Assembly (NCBI GenBank): GCA_020027205.1
Contig: JAHRAQ010000029.1
Span: 62,001 to 126,000 of the forward strand
Length of the DNA: 64,000 bases
Source of the DNA: Nitrospirales bacterium
Lineage (GTDB): Bacteria > Nitrospirota > Nitrospiria > Nitrospirales > UBA8639
Reading direction: 5' to 3'
The notes under the pieces were generated by a model. The model was not told where the DNA came from. It did no database searches and saw only the letters and a list, made by a program, of their open reading frames with translations. Made by a program: the position numbers and the translations under genes. This document shows, piece by piece, positions 53,505 through 62,313 of this stretch (positions are counted from its first letter, which is position 1; every line of letters begins with the position of its first letter).

Positions 53505-54242
53505 GTGAACACCATGCCCCGCACCGCCCCGTCCACCGAGGAACTGCGCGAGATGAACCGGCGCCTTGAAGGCCGGCCCCCTCAAGACGCGCTGCGCGAC
53601 GTCTTCGAACGGTTTTTCCCGCATGTGATTCTGGCCTGCGGGTTTGGCGCGGAAGACATGGCGCTCTGGGACATGATGTACCGGATCAACCCCCGCGCCT
53701 CGCTTTTTTATCTGGACACGGATTTCCTCTTCCCGGAAACCCACGCCGTGCGCGACCGCCTGATGGCGCGCTACGCGGTGTCGCCGGAGCAGGTCATCCG
53801 CGTCCGGCCGGCAATCACGCCCGCGCAGCAGGCGGAACAATTCGGCGACCGGTTGTGGGAGCGGCAGCCCGATCAATGCTGCCGGATTCGAAAAGTCGAG
53901 CCGTTGACCGGCATCCTGAAACACTACGCGGCCTGGGTGACCGGCATTCGCCGCGACCAGTCCCCGACGCGGGCCGGCGCCGGCGTGGTGGAATGGGACG
54001 CCGCGTTTGATCTCGTCAAAGTGAACCCGCTCGCGTCGTGGACCCACGATGACGTCTGGGCCTACATCCGACAACACGAGGTGCCCTACAACGCGCTCCA
54101 TGACCGGCAGTACCCCAGTATCGGATGCACCCATTGCACCAGCCCCGTTCGTCCGGGCGACGACCCGCGGGCCGGACGGTGGCGGCAGTTCGACAAAACC
54201 GAATGCGGCCTGCATCCATCGTCACACCCGACGGGAGTCTGA
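53505..54242 (+). CDS. cysH: APS/PAPS reductase with 4Fe-4S cluster
   Basis: A 245-residue protein with the adenosine-phosphosulfate reductase pattern: SGxGAED-like ACGFGAEDMAL, FYLDTDFLFPET, and GIRRDQSPTR. Cluster cysteines are CC at 125-126 and CTHC at 208-211, and the catalytic Cys is in ECGLH (234). The four-cysteine cluster marks the APS-reducing type, although some enzymes take PAPS too. It supplies sulfite for the preceding gene. The start is GTG 53505 or ATG 53514. Confidence 0.92.
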   Translation: MNTMPRTAPSTEELREMNRRLEGRPPQDALRDVFERFFPHVILACGFGAEDMALWDMMYRINPRASLFYLDTDFLFPETHAVRDRLMARYAVSPEQVIRVRPAITPAQQAEQFGDRLWERQPDQCCRIRKVEPLTGILKHYAAWVTGIRRDQSPTRAGAGVVEWDAAFDLVKVNPLASWTHDDVWAYIRQHEVPYNALHDRQYPSIGCTHCTSPVRPGDDPRAGRWRQFDKTECGLHPSSHPTGV

Positions 54243-54333
54243 CGGCGAACGCTCCGCACCGTGACCCCGGCCGGCGCCGGTCGACCGTGGTGAAACGGCG
54301 CGGCCGCCGGCGCGTTGAACAGGAACACCGCTG

Positions 54334-55410
54334 ATGCACCAATTCATCACCAAAATCGGCAAGGGCCGGCAGGGCGCCAAAGATCTGTCGTGGGAAGAAA
54401 CCAAACAGGCGACCGGCGAGTTCATCGAGGGCCGGGCGACTCCCCATCAAGTCGGCGCCTTCCTGATGGCCATGCGGATTAAACTCGAAAGCGTCACGGA
54501 ACTGGCCGCCTGCACCGCCGCCGTTCGACGTTACGTGCCGGCCCTTGAGGCGCCGGCGCGCCTCAACGTGGTTGACGTGCCCGTGTATGCCGAAAAACAC
54601 TCGACGTTTCACGTGTGTCTCCCCGCGGCCATCGTGGCCGCGGCGGCGGGGGCGACCATCCTGTTTCACGGCACCGACACCCCGTCGGTGGACGCCGACC
54701 TGCCGAGGATTTTCGCGCACCTGGGGATTCCCGCCCAGTTGCAGGGAGCGGATCTGTGCGCGGCGCTGGAACGGGACGGCCTGGCGTATCTGGACCTTGC
54801 GTTATACCACCCCCCGCTGGCGCGGTTTGTCGCCTTGCGCGAGGAACTGGGCGCGCAAAACATGTTTCATCAGGTGGCCCGCCTGCTCAATCCCGCGCGC
54901 GCGCAGTCCCAGGTGGTGGGCGTGGCCCATCCCCAGTATCTCAACAAAATCCCGGAAGCCGTCACCATGCTCGGAGGCCAACGGCTCCTCGTGTTTCAGG
55001 GGCTGGAGGGATTTCCCGAACTGTCGCTGACGAGGCCGACGATCATGCGCGAACTCCGGCAGGACCGGGTGACGCCTCTCACGCTCACCCCCGAAGACGC
55101 GCAACTTCCTTCGGGGACGTTCCCCGTCATGGCCTTCCCGCCCACGCCGCCCGACGCCGCCTTGCCGGCGCGGGAAGCGGCGCGGATTCACGACCTGCTG
55201 CACCACCGCGTGCGCGACCGCTCCCGCGACTGGATGATCTACAACGCCGCCCTGCTGCTCTACGCGTCGGGACAGGCGCCCTCCGTGGCCGCCGGCGTGC
55301 CGCTGGCGCAGCACAGTTTGTCGTCGGGCGCCGCCGCGCACAAACTGGCCGCCCTCGCGTCAACGCCCCTGTCCGCACAGACCACGCACACCACGGCGGT
55401 CCACGCATGA
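54334..55410 (+). CDS. Anthranilate phosphoribosyltransferase-like protein (TrpD2 type)
   Basis: A 358-residue protein with the two-domain glycosyltransferase family 3 fold: [23 protein letters not shown] in the N-terminal helical domain, then a Gly-poor phosphoribosyl pocket ([19 protein letters not shown]). Standard TrpD has KHGNR and GTGGD; here the matching places read AEKHSTFHV and FHGTDTPS, so anthranilate activity is doubtful. Its position between cysH and cysD suggests a sulfur-related role. It overlaps cysD by four bases. Confidence 0.75.
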   Translation: MHQFITKIGKGRQGAKDLSWEETKQATGEFIEGRATPHQVGAFLMAMRIKLESVTELAACTAAVRRYVPALEAPARLNVVDVPVYAEKHSTFHVCLPAAIVAAAAGATILFHGTDTPSVDADLPRIFAHLGIPAQLQGADLCAALERDGLAYLDLALYHPPLARFVALREELGAQNMFHQVARLLNPARAQSQVVGVAHPQYLNKIPEAVTMLGGQRLLVFQGLEGFPELSLTRPTIMRELRQDRVTPLTLTPEDAQLPSGTFPVMAFPPTPPDAALPAREAARIHDLLHHRVRDRSRDWMIYNAALLLYASGQAPSVAAGVPLAQHSLSSGAAAHKLAALASTPLSAQTTHTTAVHA

Positions 55411-56204
55411 ATCATCTTCGACAACTGGAAGACCACAGCGTCTACATTCTGCGCGAAGCCTATCGACACTTCGACAACCTGGCCATGCTCTGGTCCATGG
55501 GCAAAGATTCCACCGTCCTCCTGTGGCTGGCCCGGAAAGCCTTCTTCGGGCACGTCCCGTTTCCGCTCCTGCACGTGGACACCAGTTACAAAATCCCCGC
55601 CATGATCGAGTATCGAGACCGGCTGGCGCGTGAATGGCGCCTCGACCTGATCGTCGGCCAGAACACGCAGGCCCTGGCGGCGGGGATGAACCATGAACGC
55701 GGCCGGGTCGAATGCTGCACCGCGCTCAAAACCAACGGGCTGAAACTCCTGCTCGAAGAGAAAGGCTACACGGGCATCATCCTCGGCGTCCGCGCGGACG
55801 AGGAAAGCACGCGGGCCAAGGAGCGGTATTTTTCCCCGAGGGACAAAAACAACGATTGGGATTTTCGAGACCAGCCGCCGGAATTGTGGAACCAGTTTAA
55901 AACCTCGTTTCCCCCGGACACGCACATTCGGATCCATCCCCTCCTGGACTGGACGGAAATCAACATCTGGGAATACATCCACTTCGAGAACATTCCCTTT
56001 CTTGACCTGTATCTCAACAAGGGAAACGGCACGCGGTACCGGAGTCTGGGATGCGCGCCCTGCACGTTCCCCATCCAATCCACCGCCTCCACGGTGCCGG
56101 AAATCATCGAAGAACTGCGCGCCACCAACGTGGCCGAGCGCGCCGGTCGCGCCCAGGACGAAGGCCGGGGCATGGAAATGCTGCGCAAAGATGGCTACAT
56201 GTAA
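55407..56204 (+). CDS. cysD: Sulfate adenylyltransferase subunit 2 (CysD)
   Basis: A 265-residue ATP sulfurylase catalytic subunit. The PP-loop [38 protein letters not shown], and [20 protein letters not shown] are all present, and the C-terminus keeps [11 protein letters not shown] with the usual residues. With CysN it forms APS from sulfate and ATP. ATG 55407 overlaps the previous stop (ATGA). It overlaps cysN by 14 bases. Confidence 0.94.
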   Translation: MNHLRQLEDHSVYILREAYRHFDNLAMLWSMGKDSTVLLWLARKAFFGHVPFPLLHVDTSYKIPAMIEYRDRLAREWRLDLIVGQNTQALAAGMNHERGRVECCTALKTNGLKLLLEEKGYTGIILGVRADEESTRAKERYFSPRDKNNDWDFRDQPPELWNQFKTSFPPDTHIRIHPLLDWTEINIWEYIHFENIPFLDLYLNKGNGTRYRSLGCAPCTFPIQSTASTVPEIIEELRATNVAERAGRAQDEGRGMEMLRKDGYM

Positions 56205-58050
56205 GACCGACACCCAGGCCGGCGCTTCGGTGCGTGACCGCCTGAACATCGTCATCGTGGGTAGCGTGGATCACGGCAAGTCCACGTTGCTGGGGCGGCT
56301 CTACGCGGACACGGGCACGCTGCCGGAGGGCAAACTCGAAAAAATTCAGGCCATCTGCAAGCAACAGGGCAAGGCGTTCGAATACGCCTTTTTGTTTGAC
56401 GCCTTTCTGGAAGAGCAGCAACAGGGCGTGACGATTGACACCGCGCGCACGTTTTTTCAATGGGCGGGGCGTCAATACATTCTGATCGACGCGCCGGGTC
56501 ACAAGGAGTTTCTGAAAAACATGGTCTCCGGCGCCGCGCGCGCCGGCGCCGCGCTCCTGCTGATCGACGCCCTGGAAGGCGTCAGGGAGCAGTCCAAACG
56601 GCACGGCCTGCTGCTCTCGCTGCTGGGCATCACACAGGTCACCGTGGTCGTCAATAAAATGGATCTTGTGGAGTACCGGCAGGACACGTTCCGCGCCGTC
56701 GAAACGGAATACCGGGATTTTCTGTCGCGCCTCAACGTCACCCCGCGGTTCGTGATTCCCTGCAGCGCCCGGCAGGGCGACAACATCGTTCATGCCGGCG
56801 CGCGCATGCCGTGGTACACCGGCCCCACGGTGCTGGAATCGCTGGACAACTTTTCTTCGGAAGTTGACAAGACGGAACAACCGCTGCGGCTGCCCATTCA
56901 GGACGTGTATAAATTCGACGCCTGCCGGATTCTGGCGGGACGCCTCACGTCCGGACGCCTGCGCGTGGGCGACGAGTTGATCTTCTCACCCTCGAACAAA
57001 ACCGCCGTGGTGCGCACCATCGAAGCGTTCAACGTAGACCCGCCCCCCACGCAGGCCCGCGCCGGGCAATCGGTGGGCCTCACGCTGAACGAACAGATTT
57101 TCGTCGAGCGCGGGGAGATCATCTGCCGGGCGCCTTCCATTCCGCTCGTCTCCACGACCTTTCGGGCCAATCTGTTCTGGCTCGGGCGGCGTCCCCTCGC
57201 CACGGGAACGTCCTGTCTGCTGCGGCTGGCCACCCGGGAAGTTGAATGCCGCGTGACGGCGATTCACCGCATCGTGGACGCCAACGATCTCTCGTCGGAG
57301 ACCCAAACCGCCGACGCCCTGGTGCGGCAAAATGACGTGGCGGATATCACCGTGCAGGCCCGCGCGCCTCTGGCCTTTGATCTGTACGCCGACTGCGAGG
57401 ACACGGGGCGCTTTGTGCTGGTGGACGGCTACGATGTGTCGGGCGGCGGCATCATCACCGGGATGATTCAGGATCGTGAAGACACCCTGCGGACCGGGGC
57501 GCGGCAACGGGACTTTGCCTGGGTCAGGGGCAACGTCACCACGGAGGAGCGCGCCGCACACTACGGCCATCATGCGGCGCTCATTCTTCTCATCGGCCCC
57601 GACGCCACGGGCAAAACCTTTCTGGCCAAACAGTTGGAATCCGTGCTCGTGGCGGAAGGCCGGCACGCCTATCTGCTGGATCCGGAAAATCTGCGACGCG
57701 GACTCGACGCGGACGTGCGGAACGGCGACGCCGGAGAAATGATTCGCAGATACGGCGAAGTGGCCAGGCTGCTCATGGACACCGGGGCGTTGCTGATTTC
57801 CACCACGAACTCGTTCACCCTGGAGGACGACCGGGCGCTGGACGCCATCCGCACCCTGGTGCACCCGGCCCCCATGCTCACGGTCTACATGAGCCGGGAC
57901 ACCGGCCCCGCGCCCGCGGCGGCGGACCTCTGCTTCACCGGCCCCGAAGACTTTACGGCCACGGCCCACGACGTGCTGGCCGCGCTGAAACGCAACGGCA
58001 CATTGACCGACGCGACCGGCACGCCATCGGGATTTCAAGTGTCGATTTAA
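56191..58050 (+). CDS. cysN: Sulfate adenylyltransferase subunit 1 with C-terminal APS kinase-like domain
   Basis: A 619-residue fusion. Residues about 15-440 are an EF-Tu-like GTPase: [27 protein letters not shown], and NKMDLVEY. It drives APS synthesis with CysD. Residues about 460-619 resemble CysC: P-loop [11 protein letters not shown] (469 onward), [10 protein letters not shown], and [17 protein letters not shown]. The CysC hallmark DGDNVRHGL is changed to [10 protein letters not shown], and the ISP..RDR segment is replaced, so kinase activity is uncertain. With an Fe-S CysH, APS may be reduced directly. The gene ends the cluster. Confidence 0.9.
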   Translation: MATCKTDTQAGASVRDRLNIVIVGSVDHGKSTLLGRLYADTGTLPEGKLEKIQAICKQQGKAFEYAFLFDAFLEEQQQGVTIDTARTFFQWAGRQYILIDAPGHKEFLKNMVSGAARAGAALLLIDALEGVREQSKRHGLLLSLLGITQVTVVVNKMDLVEYRQDTFRAVETEYRDFLSRLNVTPRFVIPCSARQGDNIVHAGARMPWYTGPTVLESLDNFSSEVDKTEQPLRLPIQDVYKFDACRILAGRLTSGRLRVGDELIFSPSNKTAVVRTIEAFNVDPPPTQARAGQSVGLTLNEQIFVERGEIICRAPSIPLVSTTFRANLFWLGRRPLATGTSCLLRLATREVECRVTAIHRIVDANDLSSETQTADALVRQNDVADITVQARAPLAFDLYADCEDTGRFVLVDGYDVSGGGIITGMIQDREDTLRTGARQRDFAWVRGNVTTEERAAHYGHHAALILLIGPDATGKTFLAKQLESVLVAEGRHAYLLDPENLRRGLDADVRNGDAGEMIRRYGEVARLLMDTGALLISTTNSFTLEDDRALDAIRTLVHPAPMLTVYMSRDTGPAPAAADLCFTGPEDFTATAHDVLAALKRNGTLTDATGTPSGFQVSI

Positions 58051-58156
58051 TTCCTCGCGGAAGGGCCATGGACGGCCGCGTTGATTCCGCGGCGCACGGC
58101 GGGCCGGCGGGAGCGGCCCCTGTCCTCATGTCGCGCGCCCGCGAAGAGACGGCCGC

Positions 58157-58477
58157 CTACCCCGGCGACGACAGTTTCAACCCGACAATGCCCGCGACAA
58201 TCAGCAGGATAAAACACAACCGGGCCGCGTCCCGCGGCTCATTGAACAGCGCCATGCCCACCAGCGCCATCCCCACGGCGCCAATCCCCGTCCAGATCGC
58301 ATACGCCGTCCCAATCGGAATCGCGCGCACGGCCAGCGCCAGACACACCATGCTGACCCCCATCGCCGCGACCGTCCCCACACTCGGCCAGAGCCGCGTC
58401 AGCCCATCCGTATATTTAAGTCCGGTCGCCCAGACAATCTCAAACCCGCCGGCCACCAGCAAATACACCCACGCCAT
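58157..58477 (-). CDS. sugE: Small multidrug resistance family protein, SugE/Gdx type
   Basis: A 106-residue four-helix transporter. The essential membrane glutamate is Glu13 in AGGFEIVWATGLKYTDGLTR, whose GLKYTDG segment marks the SugE/Gdx branch, which exports guanidinium. AAGGAGG precedes the ATG at 58477 on the minus strand. The leader up to 58600 has C/G-rich segments that might form a guanidine-type riboswitch, but I do not recognise a consensus. The opposite strand carries the ssrA promoter. Confidence 0.88.
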   Translation of the reverse strand: MAWVYLLVAGGFEIVWATGLKYTDGLTRLWPSVGTVAAMGVSMVCLALAVRAIPIGTAYAIWTGIGAVGMALVGMALFNEPRDAARLCFILLIVAGIVGLKLSSPG

Positions 58478-58575
58478 GGCATCCTCCTTTTTCGCATTTC
58501 ACAGGTACAAGGCCCGTGGTCGCGCCCCTCGGCCCGGTGTGCCAACCCTGTCGACACACAGCCTGGCGCGTGTGA

Positions 58576-58605
58576 TTGAGTCTTCCAAGGCAAACAGGAT
58601 ATAGT
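58576..58605 (+). promoter_or_regulatory. Candidate promoter of ssrA
   Basis: TTGAGT (58576-58581) and TATAGT (58600-58605) are 18 bases apart. A short precursor leader of about 30 bases would be removed by RNase P. Confidence 0.55.
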
Positions 58606-58642
58606 AGACGGACGACCGAAAGACAACCGCGAGCACACCAAA

Positions 58643-58993
58643 GGGGGTGACTGGCTTCGACGGGGATCAGGAGGTCAACGGTGCGTGTCGAGCTCTCGGA
58701 GTCTCGTTAAACCTTCGGGAAACCAGTAAGTGCCAACGAAGAATTGGCTCTCGCGGCTTAACTAACCGCGACGTCTCTCCATGTTTTGTCTGCGGACGTG
58801 GAAGAGGCGCTACCGCAGCAGGCTGGTCCGTCACCGGCGTCCGGCGGCGGCGGATAAGAAATGCCGGGCTAGCGAACGCTCTAAGCCGGTCAATGGGCGT
58901 GGGCGGGCGCGAAACTTAAAACATTGACTACGCACGTAGGACCGTTGTGCCGACTCTCTCCGGACGCGGGTTCGATTCCCGCCACCTCCACCA
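58643..58993 (+). ncRNA. ssrA: Transfer-messenger RNA
   Basis: Both ends of the tRNA-like domain are present: 5' GGGGGTG pairs with 3' CACCTCC, the D-loop side ACTGGCTTCGACGGGGATC is standard, and the T-arm GCGGGTTCGATTCCCGCC precedes an encoded ACCA. The tag frame starts at GCC 58732 and reads ANEELALAA followed by TAA (58759-58761). The pseudoknot region lies between about 58765 and 58920. tmRNA frees stalled ribosomes and tags the peptide for proteolysis. Confidence 0.96.
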
Positions 58994-59005
58994 ACTTTAC
59001 CGACT

Positions 59006-59034
59006 CCCCCTTTGAGCAACACGGCTCAAGGGGG
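59006..59034. terminator. Hairpin after tmRNA
   Basis: CCCCCTTTGAGC and GCTCAAGGGGG pair around a six-base loop with one bulged base, 12 bases after the mature tmRNA end. There is no run of T after it, so a classic intrinsic terminator is not certain. Confidence 0.5.
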
Positions 59035-59120
59035 ATCGACGAAAAACACCAGCCCGCACCCTGCCTGTCATGCCATTGTGACAACCAAGGCTGGATCGAT
59101 ACTCAAATCCGACCACGGCC

Positions 59121-60068
59121 ATGGGCAAAACATTAAAAACAAAAAGAGCGATCCAAAGCACACCATTGCTACGGATCGCAGAAACCGCCCATACACCTTT
59201 GCGCGGCATGAACCGCGTGCATTGCAACGATGTCCTGTCTCTGCTGGCAACCGTCAAGGGCCGTGACATTTTTGACGTCGTCATCGCTGACCCGCCGTAC
59301 AATATCGGGAAAAATTTCGGCAATTCTTCCGACAAACAAACGCTCACCGAGTATCTGCACTGGTGCGACAAGTGGATTGGCGAATGTCTGCGGCTGGCGA
59401 AATCCGGCGCGCCGATGTACATCTACGGATTCCCCGAAGTGCTCGCCCATGTCGCGGTGCGCTATCCCATGGAAAAGCAAAAATGGATGGTGTGGCATTA
59501 CACCAACAAAACGGTGCCGGCCATGACATTCTGGCAACGCAGTCATGAGTCCGTGCTGTGCCTGTGGAAAGACAAAAAACCAAGATTGCATCTCGACGCG
59601 GTGCGGGAAGAATACACGGAGACCTTTCTCAAAAACGCGGCGGGCAAGGTGCGGAAAGAAACCTACTGCCGGTACGGTACCAACGGCAAAAAAACCGTGT
59701 ATCACGCCAATCCCAAAGGAGCCTTGCCGCGTGATGTGCTGAAAATACCCGCCTTGGCCGGCGGCGCCGGGTATTCCGAACGATGGTTTTATTGCAAACG
59801 TTGCAATCGTCTGTGTCGACCCAACGAGGCGGAAGCCCATCGGGCACATGATGTCATCCGCCATCCCACGCAAAAGCCGCAGGCGTTGTCCATGAAACTG
59901 ATTTCGTCCGGCGCCACGGCGGGCGACAGTCTGCTGGTGCCGTTCGCCGGCTCCGGCGCGGAATGTGTCGCGGCGCAGGCGGTGGGGGTGAATTTTTTTG
60001 CCGTGGAAATGAATCCCGATTATGTTCGCCTTGCCAACTCATGGATCGAACAGCAACTCGACCAATGA
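59121..60068 (+). CDS. Type II DNA methyltransferase (beta class)
   Basis: A 315-residue enzyme with motif IV near the N-terminus (IADPPYNIGKNF, residue about 56) and motif I near the C-terminus (VPFAGSGAECVAA) after HPTQKPQALSMKLI, the beta-class order. This DPPY type methylates adenine N6 or cytosine N4. A cysteine-rich insert YCKRCNRLCRPNEAEAHR (about 230) may bind zinc. Its stop overlaps the next start (ATGA), which encodes a restriction enzyme, so it protects the host DNA. The gene begins about 130 bases after ssrA. Confidence 0.88.
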   Translation: MGKTLKTKRAIQSTPLLRIAETAHTPLRGMNRVHCNDVLSLLATVKGRDIFDVVIADPPYNIGKNFGNSSDKQTLTEYLHWCDKWIGECLRLAKSGAPMYIYGFPEVLAHVAVRYPMEKQKWMVWHYTNKTVPAMTFWQRSHESVLCLWKDKKPRLHLDAVREEYTETFLKNAAGKVRKETYCRYGTNGKKTVYHANPKGALPRDVLKIPALAGGAGYSERWFYCKRCNRLCRPNEAEAHRAHDVIRHPTQKPQALSMKLISSGATAGDSLLVPFAGSGAECVAAQAVGVNFFAVEMNPDYVRLANSWIEQQLDQ

Positions 60069-60745
60069 CTCCCCTAGAAAAAATCAACGGATTCCTGTCA
60101 TCTATAAATCTGGAACATTATCGGCAAAAATACAGCCATATCAAACTGGTGGAGCTGGATTTGCCAAGAGACATACAAGCGATTCATTGTCTTTACGAAG
60201 AATATTGGGAAAAACGTGATGGGTTTTCGGGATTTGAGAATTTTTTCCAAACCTATGCAGGAGGAAACAGAGAAATTTTACTGGAAAACTTCAGGCGGGA
60301 AGCAATGTTTAGCCGTGAAACATTTTATCGCGGGTTGCCAGCCCGTATTTACCGCACATGGGCTGCGCTCTTAACACAAATTCAAGGAGGGTACGCCGCA
60401 GAAGAACTTTACGGCAAAGGCAATGTGAGCATGAGCGCCGAACTGGACTACAAAGGTATAGACATCCAGATTACAACAACGGAATCCACGTACAACATTC
60501 AAATCAAAAAGGAAACGCTGAGCAGAGAGGTCAGGGTGCCGTGGCAAAGAATGAAAAATGGCGTACCCATTGTCACCATACATTATGAAGTACCGGGCTG
60601 TGACCCAAAGACCAGCACAGGGAAAAACAGTGTCCCTTTTCAGCGTTGGATGGAAAAATGGAAGGGTAGATTGGATCGACTAGACAACGGTTTTATCATT
60701 TTTCGACCGCAAATGTTTTCCCCACGTCATATCACAGTCCCATAG
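60065..60745 (+). CDS. Restriction endonuclease, TaqI-like
   Basis: A 226-residue protein with the TaqI family core AAEELYGKGNVSMSAELDYK followed by GIDIQI, and NIQIKKETLSREVR; this fits a PD-(D/E)XK-type site (Asp in GIDIQI, then Q-x-K). N- and C-terminal helices surround it. If it truly follows TaqI, the site could be TCGA-like, but I cannot assign specificity. It is translationally coupled to the methyltransferase. AT-richer than the host genes. Confidence 0.6.
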   Translation: MTPLEKINGFLSSINLEHYRQKYSHIKLVELDLPRDIQAIHCLYEEYWEKRDGFSGFENFFQTYAGGNREILLENFRREAMFSRETFYRGLPARIYRTWAALLTQIQGGYAAEELYGKGNVSMSAELDYKGIDIQITTTESTYNIQIKKETLSREVRVPWQRMKNGVPIVTIHYEVPGCDPKTSTGKNSVPFQRWMEKWKGRLDRLDNGFIIFRPQMFSPRHITVP

Positions 60746-60765
60746 TCTATGTTCCTCTCAATGCC

Positions 60766-61941
60766 ATGATGAACAAGCCACTCGATAAAATTAGTCTAGA
60801 TGACTTAAGTCAATTAAAGGTCAACGCGGTCACTGAAAGTAAAACAATTGAGTACAAGAAGAAACTTCCAACAAATTCAGATGGCGACAGAAAAGAATTT
60901 TTGGCCGATATTTCTTCTTTTGCCAACGCATCTGGTGGTGATTTAATTTTTGGAATTACAGAAAACGGCGGGGTCCCTCAAGACATTGAAGGTGTGGATA
61001 TTGAAAATGTCGACGAAGAAGTCGGGAAATATGAAAACCTTATACGAAATGGAATTGAGCCTAGAGTAACCATTTCTACACAATCCATCAAGATTTCCGA
61101 AAAGAAGCACGTGCTCATTTTCCGTATAGGCAAAAGCTGGAATGGCCCAAATCGTGTTGTCTATAAGGGACATGATAAATTTTATTCAAGACATTCTACT
61201 GGGAAATATTCACTGGATACGGCGGAATTGAGAATTGCCTTCACGTTTTCGCAAACACTTACAGAGAAAATAACGAAATTTAAAACTGAAAGAATTGCCC
61301 GATTATACGAAGGCGAGATGCCGATCCAGTTTTGTAAGGGTGCCAAAATTGTTTTGCATCTCATTCCGTTGGAATCTTTTAACCCAAATTACTACATTGA
61401 TTTGAAATCGATAATCGAAAGTCCTCGGAAATTAAAGCCAATTTACTCTAGTATTTGTGATTTGCGGATAAATCTTGAAGGTGTTTTATCGTACTCCAGG
61501 GTTCAACCTGATATGGCGGCAGACTCGTACGTACAATTATACCGCAATGGAATTTTCGAATCCGTAGAAAGTTCAATACTAAATGCATATGGACATGGAA
61601 AGGTAATCCCAAGTTCAACCTATGAGAAAGAATTATTAGCCTCATTGCGAGAATACTTGACACTTTCGAAAGAACTTGGTGTCAATATGCCAATCGTTAT
61701 TTTCCTAACGCTGATTGGCATCAAAGGTTGGCAGATGAGCAGAGACCGAAATGTATTTCACGCACCCCGTCAGCCAATTCTAATTGATCGAGAAATTCTT
61801 CAATTGCCAGAGACTCTCGTTGAATCATATGACACAGAGCCAGAAGATATTTTACGTCCGATTTTTGATCGCGTTTGGAACGCCTGCGGATATGAACGAT
61901 CGGATAATTTTGACGAAGATGGACACTGGACCAAACAATAA
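60766..61941 (+). CDS. Schlafen AlbA_2-domain protein
   Basis: A 391-residue protein. Residues about 20-160 match the AlbA_2 (Schlafen-like, divergent AAA-4) domain: ESKTIEYKKKL, then EFLADISSFANASGGDLIFGI, and GPNRVVYKGHDKFYSRHSTG. The rest is unassigned. Such proteins bind ATP or nucleic acid and include defence effectors. It follows the R-M pair after 20 bases and is AT-rich. Twin ATG starts (60766, 60769) are equally possible. Confidence 0.75.
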   Translation: MMNKPLDKISLDDLSQLKVNAVTESKTIEYKKKLPTNSDGDRKEFLADISSFANASGGDLIFGITENGGVPQDIEGVDIENVDEEVGKYENLIRNGIEPRVTISTQSIKISEKKHVLIFRIGKSWNGPNRVVYKGHDKFYSRHSTGKYSLDTAELRIAFTFSQTLTEKITKFKTERIARLYEGEMPIQFCKGAKIVLHLIPLESFNPNYYIDLKSIIESPRKLKPIYSSICDLRINLEGVLSYSRVQPDMAADSYVQLYRNGIFESVESSILNAYGHGKVIPSSTYEKELLASLREYLTLSKELGVNMPIVIFLTLIGIKGWQMSRDRNVFHAPRQPILIDREILQLPETLVESYDTEPEDILRPIFDRVWNACGYERSDNFDEDGHWTKQ

Positions 61942-61974
61942 AGCAAAGGCCGGTGCATAACGAAGGAGGACGCG

Positions 61975-62313
61975 ATGAGTCTGGCTGACAAACAATGCGT
62001 GCCGTGCAAAGGCGGGGTGCCGCCGCTGGAACCGGCGCGGGTGCGGGAGTTGCTTGACCAACTGGACCGGGGATGGAGTATGAACGCCGAGGGGCATATC
62101 GAACGCAGGTACGAATTTAAAAATTTTGCGGAGGCCCTGGCCTTCGTGAACGCGGTCGGGGCGATTGCGGAGAACGAAGGGCATCATCCCGATTTGTATC
62201 TGGCATGGGGACGCTGCACCGTGGAAATCTGGACGCACAAAATTCAGGGGCTGACGGAAAGCGATTTCTATCTGGCCGCCAAAGCCGACCGCGTGTTTGT
62301 GAATCATGACTGA
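61975..62313 (+). CDS. phhB: Pterin-4a-carbinolamine dehydratase
   Basis: A 112-residue protein of the PCD/DCoH family: LDQLDRGWSMNAEGHIERRY, the active-site ENEGHHPDLYLAWG, and VEIWTHKIQGLTESDF. It dehydrates pterin carbinolamine; no aromatic amino acid hydroxylase is nearby, so another role such as Moco or pterin metabolism is possible. AAGGAGG precedes ATG 61975. It overlaps the next gene by eight bases. Confidence 0.93.
   Translation: MSLADKQCVPCKGGVPPLEPARVRELLDQLDRGWSMNAEGHIERRYEFKNFAEALAFVNAVGAIAENEGHHPDLYLAWGRCTVEIWTHKIQGLTESDFYLAAKADRVFVNHD

Noticed and set aside
50919-54215. A minus-strand open frame of almost 1100 codons opposite the sulfite reductase and cysH
   Set aside because: It mirrors the codon pattern of the real plus-strand genes, has no recognisable domain, and spans two genes with clear catalytic motifs.
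58643-61980. Duplication of the tmRNA 3' end as an attachment site at the far side of the downstream block
   Set aside because: I looked for TTCGATTCCCGCC and CACCTCCACCA near 61942-61980 and saw no copy; a more distant site cannot be excluded.
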